Notes under the pieces: model-generated
Told to the model about the DNA's origin: nothing
Databases searched by the model: none
The model's input: only the letters and a program-made list of their open reading frames with translations
Made by a program: the position numbers and the translations under genes
Assembly: GCA_945903605.1 (NCBI GenBank)
Contig: CAMDOH010000014.1
Location: 1 to 44,690, forward strand
From: Akkermansia muciniphila
GTDB lineage: Bacteria; Verrucomicrobiota; Verrucomicrobiia; Limisphaerales; UBA1100
Length of the DNA: 44,690 bases
Direction of reading: 5' to 3'
Shown here: in pieces, positions 1 to 7,558 of the stretch
Position numbering within the stretch: position 1 is the stretch's first letter
How the letters are laid out: the number at the start of each line of letters is the position of its first letter

Positions 1-1
1 A

Positions 2-628
2 AAATGGACTTACTGGAAGGGGCCAAGGTTTGCATCGTCGCTGCCGATCAAGTGGAAGATTGTGGATGACCCGGCTGGAAAGGGAACTGTTTTGCAGACT
101 GACGATCCGGCATCGGCAGGCGGCAAGTATGGGGCGGCGGATATTGTGACGAAAAAGGAATACCGCGATTTCCGGCTGCACATCGAATTTCTCGTGATGA
201 AACCCAGAGGGAACAGTGGAGTGTATTTGCAGAACCGTTACGAGATTCAGATTTGTGAAGGTGACAAGACTAAACACGGAATGGGGGCTGTGATCAACGA
301 GACCGAGTCGCCGTACCAATCGTTCGCCGGAATGGGAAAATGGAATGCCTACGATATTGTTTTTCGCGCGGCGCGATTCAAGGAGGGCAAACGATCTGAG
401 AAAGCGATGGTGACGATGTATTTCAACGGTGAGTTGGTGCATAAAAATGTTGGGATCAGCCAAGTTTGGGGTGGGGCGAATTCCGGTGTGGACGGTGGTA
501 ATGACGGTGGCAAGGGGATCACGGACACGCCGCAGGGATTGAAACTTCAGGCCGAGGGGCATGATGTGCGCTATCGCAATGCATGGATTAAGGAGATCGA
601 TTTGAAGGAGCCAGACACGGGTTTTTGA
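2..628 (+). CDS. DUF1080 / 3-keto-disaccharide hydrolase domain protein, C-terminal part
   Basis: The frame is open from base 2, so the gene begins left of the window and only its last 209 or so residues are present. The visible part has the look of the concanavalin-like DUF1080 (3-keto-disaccharide hydrolase) fold: an F-R-L-H-I-E-F strand, then the G-N-S-G-V-Y-L-Q segment, a Y-E-I-Q-I strand, W-N-A-Y-D-I-V, and a closing strand ending in R-N-A-W-I-K-E-I. Members are usually exported and are heavily expanded in Verrucomicrobiota and Planctomycetota, where they act on sugars or glycans. The signal peptide, if any, lies outside the window. The GTG at 62 is an internal valine and not the start. 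The substrate cannot be told from this fragment. Confidence 0.85.
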   Translation, partial: KWTYWKGPRFASSLPIKWKIVDDPAGKGTVLQTDDPASAGGKYGAADIVTKKEYRDFRLHIEFLVMKPRGNSGVYLQNRYEIQICEGDKTKHGMGAVINETESPYQSFAGMGKWNAYDIVFRAARFKEGKRSEKAMVTMYFNGELVHKNVGISQVWGGANSGVDGGNDGGKGITDTPQGLKLQAEGHDVRYRNAWIKEIDLKEPDTGF

Positions 629-709
629 TGGGATTTTGTATTGTGGCAATAGTCATCTGTTTGGATGGCCAAAGATAATTGTTGCAATTTAGATGCTGTT
701 TGAGCATTT

Positions 710-734
710 TGTCCCCCGTCTGAATAGACGGACA
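710..734 (+). promoter_or_regulatory. RNA hairpin in the leader before the RRM gene
   Basis: A perfect 6-bp stem CCGTCT/AGACGG with a GAAT loop (716-731) can be extended by TGT/ACA across a CCC bulge. No T-run follows, so it is not a standard intrinsic terminator. It lies in the 215-bp gap between the DUF1080 gene and the RRM gene (629-843) and could be the 3' end structure of the former or leader structure of the latter. Apart from this and the palindrome at 761-773 I see nothing else in that gap. Confidence 0.35.
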
Positions 735-760
735 CTTCATAGGCATGGTAAATCTTCAGG

Positions 761-773
761 TGAACTTAGTTCA
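761..773. promoter_or_regulatory. Palindrome TGAACTTAGTTCA, possible operator
   Basis: This is a perfect inverted repeat of 6-bp arms around one central T. It sits 71 bp upstream of the start codon of the RRM protein gene. It could be a regulator half-site pair controlling that gene, but a 13-bp palindrome can occur by chance and no matching copy was noticed elsewhere in the window. Confidence 0.25.
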
Positions 774-843
774 GTGATGATTTTAAACCCGGTAGTCGGG
801 GTCAGTCTCAAGTAAGTGCTGGTTTGTCGGACATAAACATCAC

Positions 844-1224
844 ATGAGTAACAAACTGTTTGTAGGAAATCTTTCCTTCAACACAACTGAAAACGACCTG
901 CAAGACGCGTTCTCCGCGTACGGCACGGTATCTGAAACCAACCTGATGATGGACCGCATGAGCGGCCGTCCTCGTGGATTTGGTTTTGTAACGATGGGTA
1001 CGCCTGAAGAGGCGCAAAAAGCCATTGAAGGCATGAACGGCAAAGATTTTGGTGGTCGCGCATTGACCGTCAATGTCGCCAAGCCGCGTGAAGAGCGCGC
1101 TCCGCGTCGTGAATACGGCGGCGGTGGTGGCGGCGGCGGCGGCGGCGGTGGCGGCGGTGGCGGTCGTCGTGAATACGGTGGGGGCGGCGGTGGCGGTGGT
1201 GGTGGTGGCCGTGGTCGCTACTAA
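844..1224 (+). CDS. RRM-domain RNA-binding protein with glycine-rich tail
   Basis: This 126-aa protein has one RNA recognition motif at residues 3-80. RNP2 is L-F-V-G-N-L (5-10) and RNP1 is R-G-F-G-F-V-T-M (44-51), with both core aromatic positions Phe46 and Phe48 present. Residues 89-126 form an RGG-like tail made of two R-R-E-Y plus poly-Gly units, ending R-G-R-Y. The architecture matches the small cyanobacterial-type Rbp proteins, which are often cold-induced RNA chaperones; the cold role is inference here. The ATG start begins directly with the RRM. It is followed by a strong terminator, so it is probably a single-gene transcript. Confidence 0.95.
   Translation: MSNKLFVGNLSFNTTENDLQDAFSAYGTVSETNLMMDRMSGRPRGFGFVTMGTPEEAQKAIEGMNGKDFGGRALTVNVAKPREERAPRREYGGGGGGGGGGGGGGGGRREYGGGGGGGGGGGRGRY
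1117..1212 (+). repeat. GGN simple repeat encoding poly-Gly tail
   Basis: Tandem GGC/GGT codons are interrupted once by a second copy of CGTCGTGAATACGG. The tract encodes two tandem R-R-E-Y-(Gly)n units of the RRM protein. Such tracts are prone to length change by slippage, so the glycine count may vary between strains or assemblies. Confidence 0.8.
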
Positions 1225-1241
1225 TCCGTAGTGAGTTTCAC

Positions 1242-1277
1242 AGCGGGGTTCGGCTTGAAACCGAGCCCCGCTTTTTT
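1242..1277 (+). terminator. Intrinsic terminator of the RRM gene
   Basis: A 12-bp stem (AGCGGGGTTCGG with CCGAGCCCCGCT, one G-T wobble) closes a 7-nt loop and runs directly into a T-tract at 1272-1277. It lies 17 bp after the stop codon of the RRM gene and is the clearest terminator in the window. Confidence 0.92.
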
Positions 1278-1353
1278 AATCTATGACATTCTCAATTCGT
1301 TCGTCTGTTTAGATGTCATGGCCGAGAGTATTTAGGATTTGGTTCGTTCGTAG

Positions 1354-1569
1354 ATGAAAGAAGAACACATAGAAGTCGAAGGTCGCGTGATGACCGTGCT
1401 ACCCGGCACAATGTTTCGTGTTGAATTGGTCAACAAGCACCTCGTGCTTGCCACCATCTGCGGCAAAATGCGCAAACGTTGGGTGAGACTTTCTGTGGGC
1501 GACCGCGTGAAAATGGAGATGTCGCCGTATGATTTGACCAAGGGCCGCATCACTTGGCGGTTGCAGTAA
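1354..1569 (+). CDS. infA: Translation initiation factor IF-1
   Basis: The 71-aa protein is a single S1/OB-fold domain covering the whole chain, the normal length for IF-1. It shows the family pattern V-E-G-R-V near the N-terminus, then F-R-V-E-L, the basic segment G-K-M-R-K-R (37-42), and V-G-D-R-V-K-M-E-M, ending [10 protein letters not shown]-1 binds the 30S A site during initiation and cooperates with IF-2 and IF-3. The gene is not inside a ribosomal protein operon here but stands between an RNA-binding protein and an RNA helicase. It has an ATG start. Confidence 0.95.
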   Translation: MKEEHIEVEGRVMTVLPGTMFRVELVNKHLVLATICGKMRKRWVRLSVGDRVKMEMSPYDLTKGRITWRLQ

Positions 1570-1644
1570 TTTTCAATCAGATATTCGTCCGTAGATTTCA
1601 CATTGAAGAGTGGCAGAACCACTCAAGAACGGTTAATTTCTCTT

Positions 1645-2946
1645 ATGCCATTCAGTTCACTTGGACTTCACCCTTTGGTTTTGAAATCCGTGCAAGAAGC
1701 CGGATACACTGAGCCGACACCCATCCAGTCTGCAGCCATTCCCGAAATAATAGCGGGCCACGATCTCATTGGCATCGCGCAGACCGGCACCGGAAAAACA
1801 GCGGCATTCACACTGCCGATGCTGACAAAACTTTCGGCATCAATTCTCGATGGACAACTGCGCGGAACCAAAGCATTGGTGCTCGCGCCCACTCGCGAAC
1901 TCGCACTGCAAATCGATGAGAATGTCCGCGCATACGGTCGGAATTTACCGCTGCGAGTTGCCACAATTTATGGCGGAGTAGGTGAACGTCCGCAAATTGA
2001 AGCTCTGCGCTCGGGCACGAATCTGATCATTGCATGTCCCGGTCGGCTGCTCGATTTGATGGGGCGTGGATTCGCCAATTTTTCAGGTTTACAATACCTC
2101 GTGCTCGACGAGGCCGACCGAATGCTCGATATGGGTTTTATTCCATCCATCCGGCAAATCGTTCGTTTGCTGCCGCGTCAAAGACAGACGCTGCTTTTTT
2201 CTGCATCCCTCTCACGTGATATTGAAAAACTCACTCACGAATTTCTGCGCTCACCGAAGATGGTACAAATTGGTCGCCGAGCCGACCCCGCTCAGACGGT
2301 GACCCAACTCGTGTACGAAGTGCCCAATCATCTCAAGTCGGAACTGCTGCTGCACTTACTGCGTGATTCTAGCATGAACATGGTGCTGGTTTTCTCGCGC
2401 ATGAAACACAGTGCCGATCGCATCGCTCGCAACCTGGAACAGCGAGGCGTTAAAACGGCTACGTTGCATTCGAACCGTTCGCAAGCACAACGGTTGCGGG
2501 CATTGAAGGATTTCAAATCCGGCGCAGTGCGTGTGCTCGTGGCGACCGACATCGCTGCTCGTGGCATTGATGTGGACGGTATTTCTCACGTCGTGAATTA
2601 TGATTTTCCGATGCACCCAGAAGATTATGTCCACCGTATTGGCCGCACCGGCCGAGCGAATGCCATCGGCGATGCAATCAGTTTTGTCACACCCGAAGAC
2701 CACAGCGACTTGCGCGCATTGGAACGTTTCATCGGGCGCGGGATCGTCCGGAAAAAAGCTGAAGGATTCAATTACGCTGCGCCGACGACTCCCCGAACAC
2801 ACAATCAAGCGACACAACAGCGGCCTCATCAAAGTCAGCAAGGGCATTCATCGCATCGCAGATCCTCGCAAGGAGGCGGTGGAGGCGGAGGAGGCGGAGG
2901 AGGTCCACGGCGTGGTGGATTTCGGAATCGATTTGGTTCAAGGTGA
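1645..2946 (+). CDS. DEAD-box ATP-dependent RNA helicase (RhlE-like)
   Basis: The 433-aa protein carries the full set of DEAD-box motifs: Q motif P-T-P-I-Q-S near residue 26, motif I A-Q-T-G-T-G-K-T (45-52), P-T-R-E-L-A (82-87), D-E-A-D (155-158), motif III as S-A-S (186-188) instead of the usual S-A-T, A-T-D-I-A-A-R-G-I-D, and H-R-I-G-R-T-G-R. After the second RecA-like domain comes a Gln/Ser-rich linker and a short poly-Gly basic tail. It probably unwinds structured RNA in ribosome assembly or mRNA decay. The ATG at 1645 was chosen over an in-frame TTG at 1603 because the conserved helicase N-terminus begins there. It follows infA by 75 bp. Confidence 0.95.
   Translation: MPFSSLGLHPLVLKSVQEAGYTEPTPIQSAAIPEIIAGHDLIGIAQTGTGKTAAFTLPMLTKLSASILDGQLRGTKALVLAPTRELALQIDENVRAYGRNLPLRVATIYGGVGERPQIEALRSGTNLIIACPGRLLDLMGRGFANFSGLQYLVLDEADRMLDMGFIPSIRQIVRLLPRQRQTLLFSASLSRDIEKLTHEFLRSPKMVQIGRRADPAQTVTQLVYEVPNHLKSELLLHLLRDSSMNMVLVFSRMKHSADRIARNLEQRGVKTATLHSNRSQAQRLRALKDFKSGAVRVLVATDIAARGIDVDGISHVVNYDFPMHPEDYVHRIGRTGRANAIGDAISFVTPEDHSDLRALERFIGRGIVRKKAEGFNYAAPTTPRTHNQATQQRPHQSQQGHSSHRRSSQGGGGGGGGGGGPRRGGFRNRFGSR
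2871..2912 (+). repeat. GGN repeat encoding Gly-rich helicase tail
   Basis: A purine-rich GGA/GGC tract near the 3' end of the helicase gene encodes about eleven glycines before the basic C-terminus. It resembles the tract in the nearby RRM gene in amino-acid outcome but uses GGA rather than GGT codons, so the two tails were probably not copied recently from one another. Confidence 0.7.
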
Positions 2947-2996
2947 ATTGAGTAGAATAGGTAAGTGGGTGATCGAACTGCATCCCGAAGTTCCAA

Positions 2997-4235
2997 ATGA
3001 TTTCGCAGCGCATCATCATCGTTGGGGGAGGCGCAGCGGGTTTCTTTGCCGCAATCACGTGCGCTGAAGGAGATCCTTCCGCGCAGGTCACTTTGATCGA
3101 GAAGGGGCAGAAGTTTCTCACCAAAGTCCGGATCTCAGGTGGGGGGCGTTGCAATGTGACTCACCAATGTTTTGATGCTCGTGATTTGAGCACGCGGTTT
3201 CCGCGAGGTTCACAGGAACTCATCGGGGCATTCAATCGGTTCCAGCCGGGCGATGCCATTGCATGGTTTGGAGAACGCGGTGTTGAACTCAAGGTTGAAG
3301 CTGACGGCAGAATGTTTCCATCGACAGATACTTCACAGACCATCGTCGATGCACTAATCCAAGCGGCGAGTAATGCGGGCGTGAAGTTGCGCTTGGAATG
3401 CGGCGTTGATTCGGTGACCAAGCAAGTCGATGGCGGATTCCGATTGGGACTTTCTGATGGCAAAACGATCGAGTGCGATCGTTTGTTGCTTGCGACAGGC
3501 GGATGTCGATCTTCGGCTGGCGGACAACTTGCAGTTTCATTGGGGCACAATCTGACCGCTCTGGCTCCTTCGCTGTTCACGGTTCATATCGATGAGAAAT
3601 GGCTCCGAGAATTACCCGGAGTCTCGATCGAGAATATCGAAGCGACAGTTCCCGGGATGCGTTTGCGAGAACGCGGGCCGATGCTCATCACTCATGTGGG
3701 ATTGAGCGGTCCAGTCATTTTGCGGTTGTCTGCATGGGGGGCGCGCGAATTGGCTGCTGTCGATTACAAATTTCCTCTGCACATCAACTGGCTTCCGCAA
3801 TACACAAACGAATCACTGTCGTCTAAGTTGTCTCGATTAAGAAAAACGCATCCTTCGCGTATGATTGTGAATTCGCCTTTGGCGCCGTTGTCGGCGCGTT
3901 TGTGGGAGCAGCTTGTGATCGCATCGGGATTGAGTCCGTCGATTCGTTGGGCAGAACTTTCCGGTTCTGCGCAACACGATCTGGTGAATCATTTATTGCG
4001 AACGGAATTCGTTGTGACGGGGAAGACTTTGAACAAAGAGGAATTTGTCACTTGCGGCGGTGTGACGCTCGCTGAAGTGAATTTCAAGACGATGGAAAGC
4101 CGGATTTGTCCTCGCCTCTATTTTGCTGGTGAGTTGCTCGACATTGATGGCATCACCGGCGGGTTCAATTTCCAATCTTGCTGGACCACCGGTTGGATTG
4201 CAGGAAACGCAATGGCAGGTTTGATGGGTGATTGA
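2997..4235 (+). CDS. HI0933/YhiN-type FAD-dependent oxidoreductase
   Basis: This 412-aa flavoprotein starts with a dinucleotide-binding motif I-I-I-V-G-G-G-A-A-G (about residues 6-15). R-I-S-G-G-G-R-C-N-V-T follows, a hallmark of the HI0933 family. The C-terminal signature is C-G-G-V-T-L-A-E-V with G-E-L-L-D-I-D-G-I-T-G-G-F-N-F-Q, the second FAD-contact loop. Length agrees with the family (about 400 aa). Members are also named BaiN-like or aminoacetone-oxidase-like, but the physiological substrate is generally unknown. The last bases overlap the putative start of the next gene, so the two may be co-transcribed. Confidence 0.9.
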   Translation: MISQRIIIVGGGAAGFFAAITCAEGDPSAQVTLIEKGQKFLTKVRISGGGRCNVTHQCFDARDLSTRFPRGSQELIGAFNRFQPGDAIAWFGERGVELKVEADGRMFPSTDTSQTIVDALIQAASNAGVKLRLECGVDSVTKQVDGGFRLGLSDGKTIECDRLLLATGGCRSSAGGQLAVSLGHNLTALAPSLFTVHIDEKWLRELPGVSIENIEATVPGMRLRERGPMLITHVGLSGPVILRLSAWGARELAAVDYKFPLHINWLPQYTNESLSSKLSRLRKTHPSRMIVNSPLAPLSARLWEQLVIASGLSPSIRWAELSGSAQHDLVNHLLRTEFVVTGKTLNKEEFVTCGGVTLAEVNFKTMESRICPRLYFAGELLDIDGITGGFNFQSCWTTGWIAGNAMAGLMGD

Positions 4236-5536
4236 AAAGACTTTTGCGCCGAGCCGCTTTGGTTATGGTTGCGGTGATGAGAAACACGGTTGTCGCTTTC
4301 TTCCTGTTGGTCGCTTGCAATATTATGACAGGTGCGACCCCGACTGCGCTGAAGAAATATTCGGATTTCGATCAGCCTCCGCATGATTACTGGAAACGGA
4401 CGCCAAATGATCGCTTCTCAAAATTCAAAGTCGCGCTCGAAGCTGGTACAGTGAAGTTGGATGCAAGTAGCGAACAATCGTTTCTTTTGAGCTTGTTGCG
4501 TGCGCTCGAAATTCCAGCCACATCGCAGATGCTCGTGTTTTCCACGACGAGTTTGCAATTGAGCCTTATCTCGCCGCGCAATCCGCGCGCCATTTATTTC
4601 AACGAGGATGTCTATATCGGATATGTGCCGGGAGGAAAGGTCGAGGTGATCTCAACAGATCCTGATCTGGGACCGGTTTTCTACATTTTTGACATACCGA
4701 GACAGGAAGGATTGGTGCCGCGCATCGAACGAGCAACGCGATGCATGAATTGCCACGCGGGAGACGAGATGGGTTGGCTGCCGGGGATTTTGATCAAGTC
4801 AGTCATCCCGGGAACCATTGGTGGAAGTCTCGAATCGTTCCGGCAGGATATCACGGGACACGCGGTGCCGCTCACGTTGCGTTTTGGTGGCTGGCACGTG
4901 ACGGGTGCTGGCAACTTCACGAATCACTGGGGCAATATTATTGGTCAGTCATCACCGCAGGGACTTGTAAAATATCCAATCCTGCCTGGCAGACAGTTTA
5001 ATTTTGCGCGATATCCAGTGGCGACCAGCGATTTCTTGGCGCACCTTTTACACGAGCATCAAGCAGGGTTTGTCAATCGAGCGGTCGAGGCCATTTACAA
5101 GACGCGTTCATTTTTGGATGAGGGGCAGGGGAAGCTGAGTCTGGCTCATTCGACTGAATTGGAAAAGCAGGCCAGACTCTTCACTCGCTATTTGTTATTC
5201 GCCGATGAGGTGTCATTGCCGATGGGCGGAGTGACGGGTGATGCAGCTTTGAAAGCTGATTTTCTGAAGGGCCGTCGAGTGACGCGAGCAGGGATTTCGC
5301 TGAAGGATTTTGACCTGCGCACGAAAATATTTCTGAACCGGTGCTCCTATATGATTTACAGCTCTGCATTCCAAGGATTGCCACCGATGATGAAGGGGTT
5401 GGTCTACAAGAGGCTTGGCGAGGCGTTGAACACGGCCATTCCTGATAAGGAATATGCCTATTTGCCCGCTGCTGAAAAAATGGCGATTCGACAAATCTTG
5501 CGTGAAACGATGAGTGATCTTCCAAAAGGTTGGTAG
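4232..5536 (+). CDS. Exported protein of unknown function with a CxxCH motif
   Basis: Up to 434 aa. A hydrophobic N-terminal segment reads F-F-L-L-V-A-C and is followed by a Thr/Pro/Ala stretch. The L-V-A-C is a good lipobox, so the protein may be a lipoprotein, or it may be an ordinary signal peptide cleaved a few residues later. A single C-M-N-C-H (Cys171, Cys174, His175 in the long form) is the covalent heme c attachment pattern. The rest does not resemble a standard small cytochrome c fold that I recognise. The start is uncertain: TTG 4232 overlaps the upstream stop, while ATG 4265 or ATG 4277 gives a more typical short signal peptide. It may be co-transcribed with the flavoprotein gene, which would be compatible with a redox role; function is not known. 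Confidence 0.75.
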   Translation: MKRLLRRAALVMVAVMRNTVVAFFLLVACNIMTGATPTALKKYSDFDQPPHDYWKRTPNDRFSKFKVALEAGTVKLDASSEQSFLLSLLRALEIPATSQMLVFSTTSLQLSLISPRNPRAIYFNEDVYIGYVPGGKVEVISTDPDLGPVFYIFDIPRQEGLVPRIERATRCMNCHAGDEMGWLPGILIKSVIPGTIGGSLESFRQDITGHAVPLTLRFGGWHVTGAGNFTNHWGNIIGQSSPQGLVKYPILPGRQFNFARYPVATSDFLAHLLHEHQAGFVNRAVEAIYKTRSFLDEGQGKLSLAHSTELEKQARLFTRYLLFADEVSLPMGGVTGDAALKADFLKGRRVTRAGISLKDFDLRTKIFLNRCSYMIYSSAFQGLPPMMKGLVYKRLGEALNTAIPDKEYAYLPAAEKMAIRQILRETMSDLPKGW

Positions 5537-5563
5537 CAGCCGAAGTTTCCGATAATTCAACAG

Positions 5564-5595
5564 AAAAAAAACGGGCACCCAATGAAGGGTGCCCG
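5564..5595 (-). terminator. Intrinsic terminator of the rhodanese gene
   Basis: A perfect 9-bp stem CGGGCACCC/GGGTGCCCG with a 6-nt loop is flanked by eight A residues on the plus strand. On the minus strand these become a U-run directly after the stem, so it terminates transcription of the rhodanese gene ending at 5616. On the plus strand it has no T-run and could serve only weakly for the CxxCH gene. Confidence 0.9.
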
Positions 5596-5615
5596 CTGTG
5601 CTAAATAGGGGTCAA

Positions 5616-6002
5616 TTACTTGCCCGGTTCAGTCACTTCCTTGGCTGCGAGCCATCCGGAAATGCCAGCGGACATGTGCTTGATGTTCTTGTAGCCGAGC
5701 TTCTCAGCCGCCGTGGCAGCCGCTTTGTAGGCGCTGCAGGTTGGTCCGCCGCAATAGGCGACGATCAACGCGTTCTTGTCAGCCGGAAGTGACTTCGCAA
5801 AGTCTTTCTTGGCAGTTGCGAAATCGATGGCGGTGGGTACGTGGCCCTTCTTGTAAGAGGCCGAACCCATCACGTCGACGATGACAACCTTCTTGTCGGC
5901 GATGGCTTTCTTCAAGTCGGCGATGCTGATATCAGGGAATTCGCCGGCGTACACGGAGGTGGCCACAAAAGCGGCCGCGATCAGGGTCATTATCTTCTTC
6001 AT
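5616..6002 (-). CDS. Exported single-domain rhodanese-like protein
   Basis: This 128-aa protein has a clean signal peptide (M-K-K start, hydrophobic core, cleavage after V-Y-A near residue 19), so it should be periplasmic. The rhodanese domain shows V-I-V-D-V (39-43), G-H-V-P-T-A-I-D (53-60), and the active-site loop starting at Cys84 in Y-C-G-G-P-T-C-S. Cys89 in the same loop could form a disulfide with it. The closing motif is G-I-S-G-W. Rhodaneses carry sulfane sulfur on the catalytic Cys. An in-frame extension upstream exists but would bury the signal peptide, so the ATG at 6002 is preferred. It has its own terminator and lies 169 bp downstream of the arsS-like gene; that gap shows no clear element. 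Confidence 0.9.
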   Translation of the reverse strand: MKKIMTLIAAAFVATSVYAGEFPDISIADLKKAIADKKVVIVDVMGSASYKKGHVPTAIDFATAKKDFAKSLPADKNALIVAYCGGPTCSAYKAAATAAEKLGYKNIKHMSAGISGWLAAKEVTEPGK

Positions 6003-6171
6003 TCTACTTAGGGGTTTTTTGTTTTCTGGTTTTGGCCAAGGTGTGTCGCACTGATGAGATAAATTCCCATTTACGACATACACTTTGACTGGTTTCGTTG
6101 CTTGTGACGGGTCGAACACTACATTTCATCAATAATTTCGCAACTCTTAAAGAACTGCGCGCTTCGACAGT

Positions 6172-7116
6172 TTAGATCAACGAACCGTTGCAACTGCTGC
6201 CACAGCCAGCGGTACAAGCCAGACAATGTATGCCAGTCTGTATTTCGCGATTCTCCAACTGATCTGGTGTCACATCCCAAAGGGAAAGCGGATGGCCATT
6301 GCGGATTTGCATGTCGAGCATTTGATTGAAGTCGCAGTCGTAGATCTCACCTCGCCATCCAACGCTTAACGTGTTTCGACACATGAGGCCGTCGATCGTC
6401 GTTGGATTGAAGTTCGCTGAAAGCAGTCCCAGATAGTCATCCCATTTATTCTGCTTGCGAAGGTCCTCGGCGAATCGAGCGATCGGCTGATTGGTGATCG
6501 TGAATAGATTGCTGAAAACAATGCCGTGGTCACGCGCGAGCGAGGTCTTGTAATCAAATTCCAATTCGGCTTGCGGTGGCGGGAGATATGGGCCGACGGG
6601 ATTGTAAACGAGGTTGAGCTTGAGGCGTGTGCCGTAACCGAAACCGTTTAATTTCTTGAGCGCACTGATGCTCTTCTCAAAAACGCCATTACCGCGTTGT
6701 TTGCGGACATTTTCCTCAAGGTAACAAGGCAGCGATGCGATGATCTCGACCGCGTTAGTCGCTAGAAACTCTGGCAACCATTCAAATCCTGATTCCTCAA
6801 GAATTGTGAGATTGCAGCGATCAATGACGTGGCAGCCAGCAGCGCGTGCGCTTTCTACAAGAAATCGAAAATGCTCACTCAACTCCGGTGCGCCGCCTGT
6901 GATGTCAACGCATTGCGGGCGGTGAAGCTGAATCCATTTGGTGATTTGCTGGGCAGTGCCAGCGTCCATCATTTCAGTCCGCCACGGTGCTGCATTCACA
7001 TGGCAATGTCGGCAAGCCTGATTGCATTTGCGGCCGACATTGATTTGCAGCGTTGTGATGGTGCCGCGCCTCAACGTGACATCGTTCTCAGCGAGTTTGG
7101 TTTCGAATCGATTCAT
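6172..7116 (-). CDS. arsS: ArsS-type radical SAM protein (arsenosugar biosynthesis family)
   Basis: 314 aa. The radical SAM cluster motif is C-N-Q-A-C-R-H-C (Cys31, Cys35, Cys38), followed by the SAM-binding T-G-G-A-P-E-L segment. The C-terminal DUF3641 region ends in a cysteine-rich stretch with Cys298, Cys301, Cys305 and Cys309, then N-G-S at the very end. This arrangement is typical of ArsS, which adds 5'-deoxyadenosyl to dimethylarsinous acid in arsenosugar formation. Some relatives use selenocysteine in this cysteine-rich region; here all positions are Cys codons. No arsM methyltransferase is present in the window, so the substrate is inferred from family alone. Confidence 0.9.
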   Translation of the reverse strand: MNRFETKLAENDVTLRRGTITTLQINVGRKCNQACRHCHVNAAPWRTEMMDAGTAQQITKWIQLHRPQCVDITGGAPELSEHFRFLVESARAAGCHVIDRCNLTILEESGFEWLPEFLATNAVEIIASLPCYLEENVRKQRGNGVFEKSISALKKLNGFGYGTRLKLNLVYNPVGPYLPPPQAELEFDYKTSLARDHGIVFSNLFTITNQPIARFAEDLRKQNKWDDYLGLLSANFNPTTIDGLMCRNTLSVGWRGEIYDCDFNQMLDMQIRNGHPLSLWDVTPDQLENREIQTGIHCLACTAGCGSSCNGSLI

Positions 7117-7234
7117 TAATCTTTAGTACGGTATCGCCAACAATTGTTCCTCTGAGTGTCGCTTCACAAGCGGCAAAATGCAGGTCGTAAAAAATCTTGT
7201 AATCGGGTGTTATTTGACTACGTCTATTGGCGCG

Positions 7235-7492
7235 ATGGCGAAGAAAATCAAAGCGATCATGTTGGGTGTCGGATTGGATTCCGATGGCCACAAGCGAATC
7301 ACCAAAGGCGAGAACTTTGCCCTTGTCGGCGGCACTGAGGAGACTCACGAGCGCATGACCGAGACGGCCATCAAGATCAACGAGAAGGTAGCCGCCCGTG
7401 GCAAGAGCCTTTCGGAAGTCAGTGGCAAAGAATTTGAAGACATCGCCGATGAAGTGGGCCTTCGTCGTGTGCAGCTTCCGCCCTCAAACTGA
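7235..7492 (+). CDS. Small conserved-looking protein of unknown function
   Basis: An 85-aa soluble protein starting M-A-K-K-I-K-A with a G-V-G-L-D-S-D-G segment and a long, charged, probably helical second half. No signal peptide, cysteines or membrane segment are visible. The ATG at 7235 gives a compact product; a longer in-frame form from 7178 adds an unlikely N-terminus. The gene is divergent from arsS, sharing a 118-bp intergenic region. I do not recognise the family. Confidence 0.7.
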   Translation: MAKKIKAIMLGVGLDSDGHKRITKGENFALVGGTEETHERMTETAIKINEKVAARGKSLSEVSGKEFEDIADEVGLRRVQLPPSN

Positions 7493-7558
7493 CAAATCAA
7501 AGTTGTGCGTCTAGAAACAATCGTTGACGCAGTAATTGCTCCTGAATAAGATTCGCCA

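Noticed and set aside
1117-1212. GGN tract as a CRISPR-like or satellite array
   Set aside because: It is an in-frame poly-Gly coding repeat with no spacers.
6003-6119. Longer N-terminus for the rhodanese gene
   Set aside because: It would place about 39 unrelated residues in front of a clean signal peptide.
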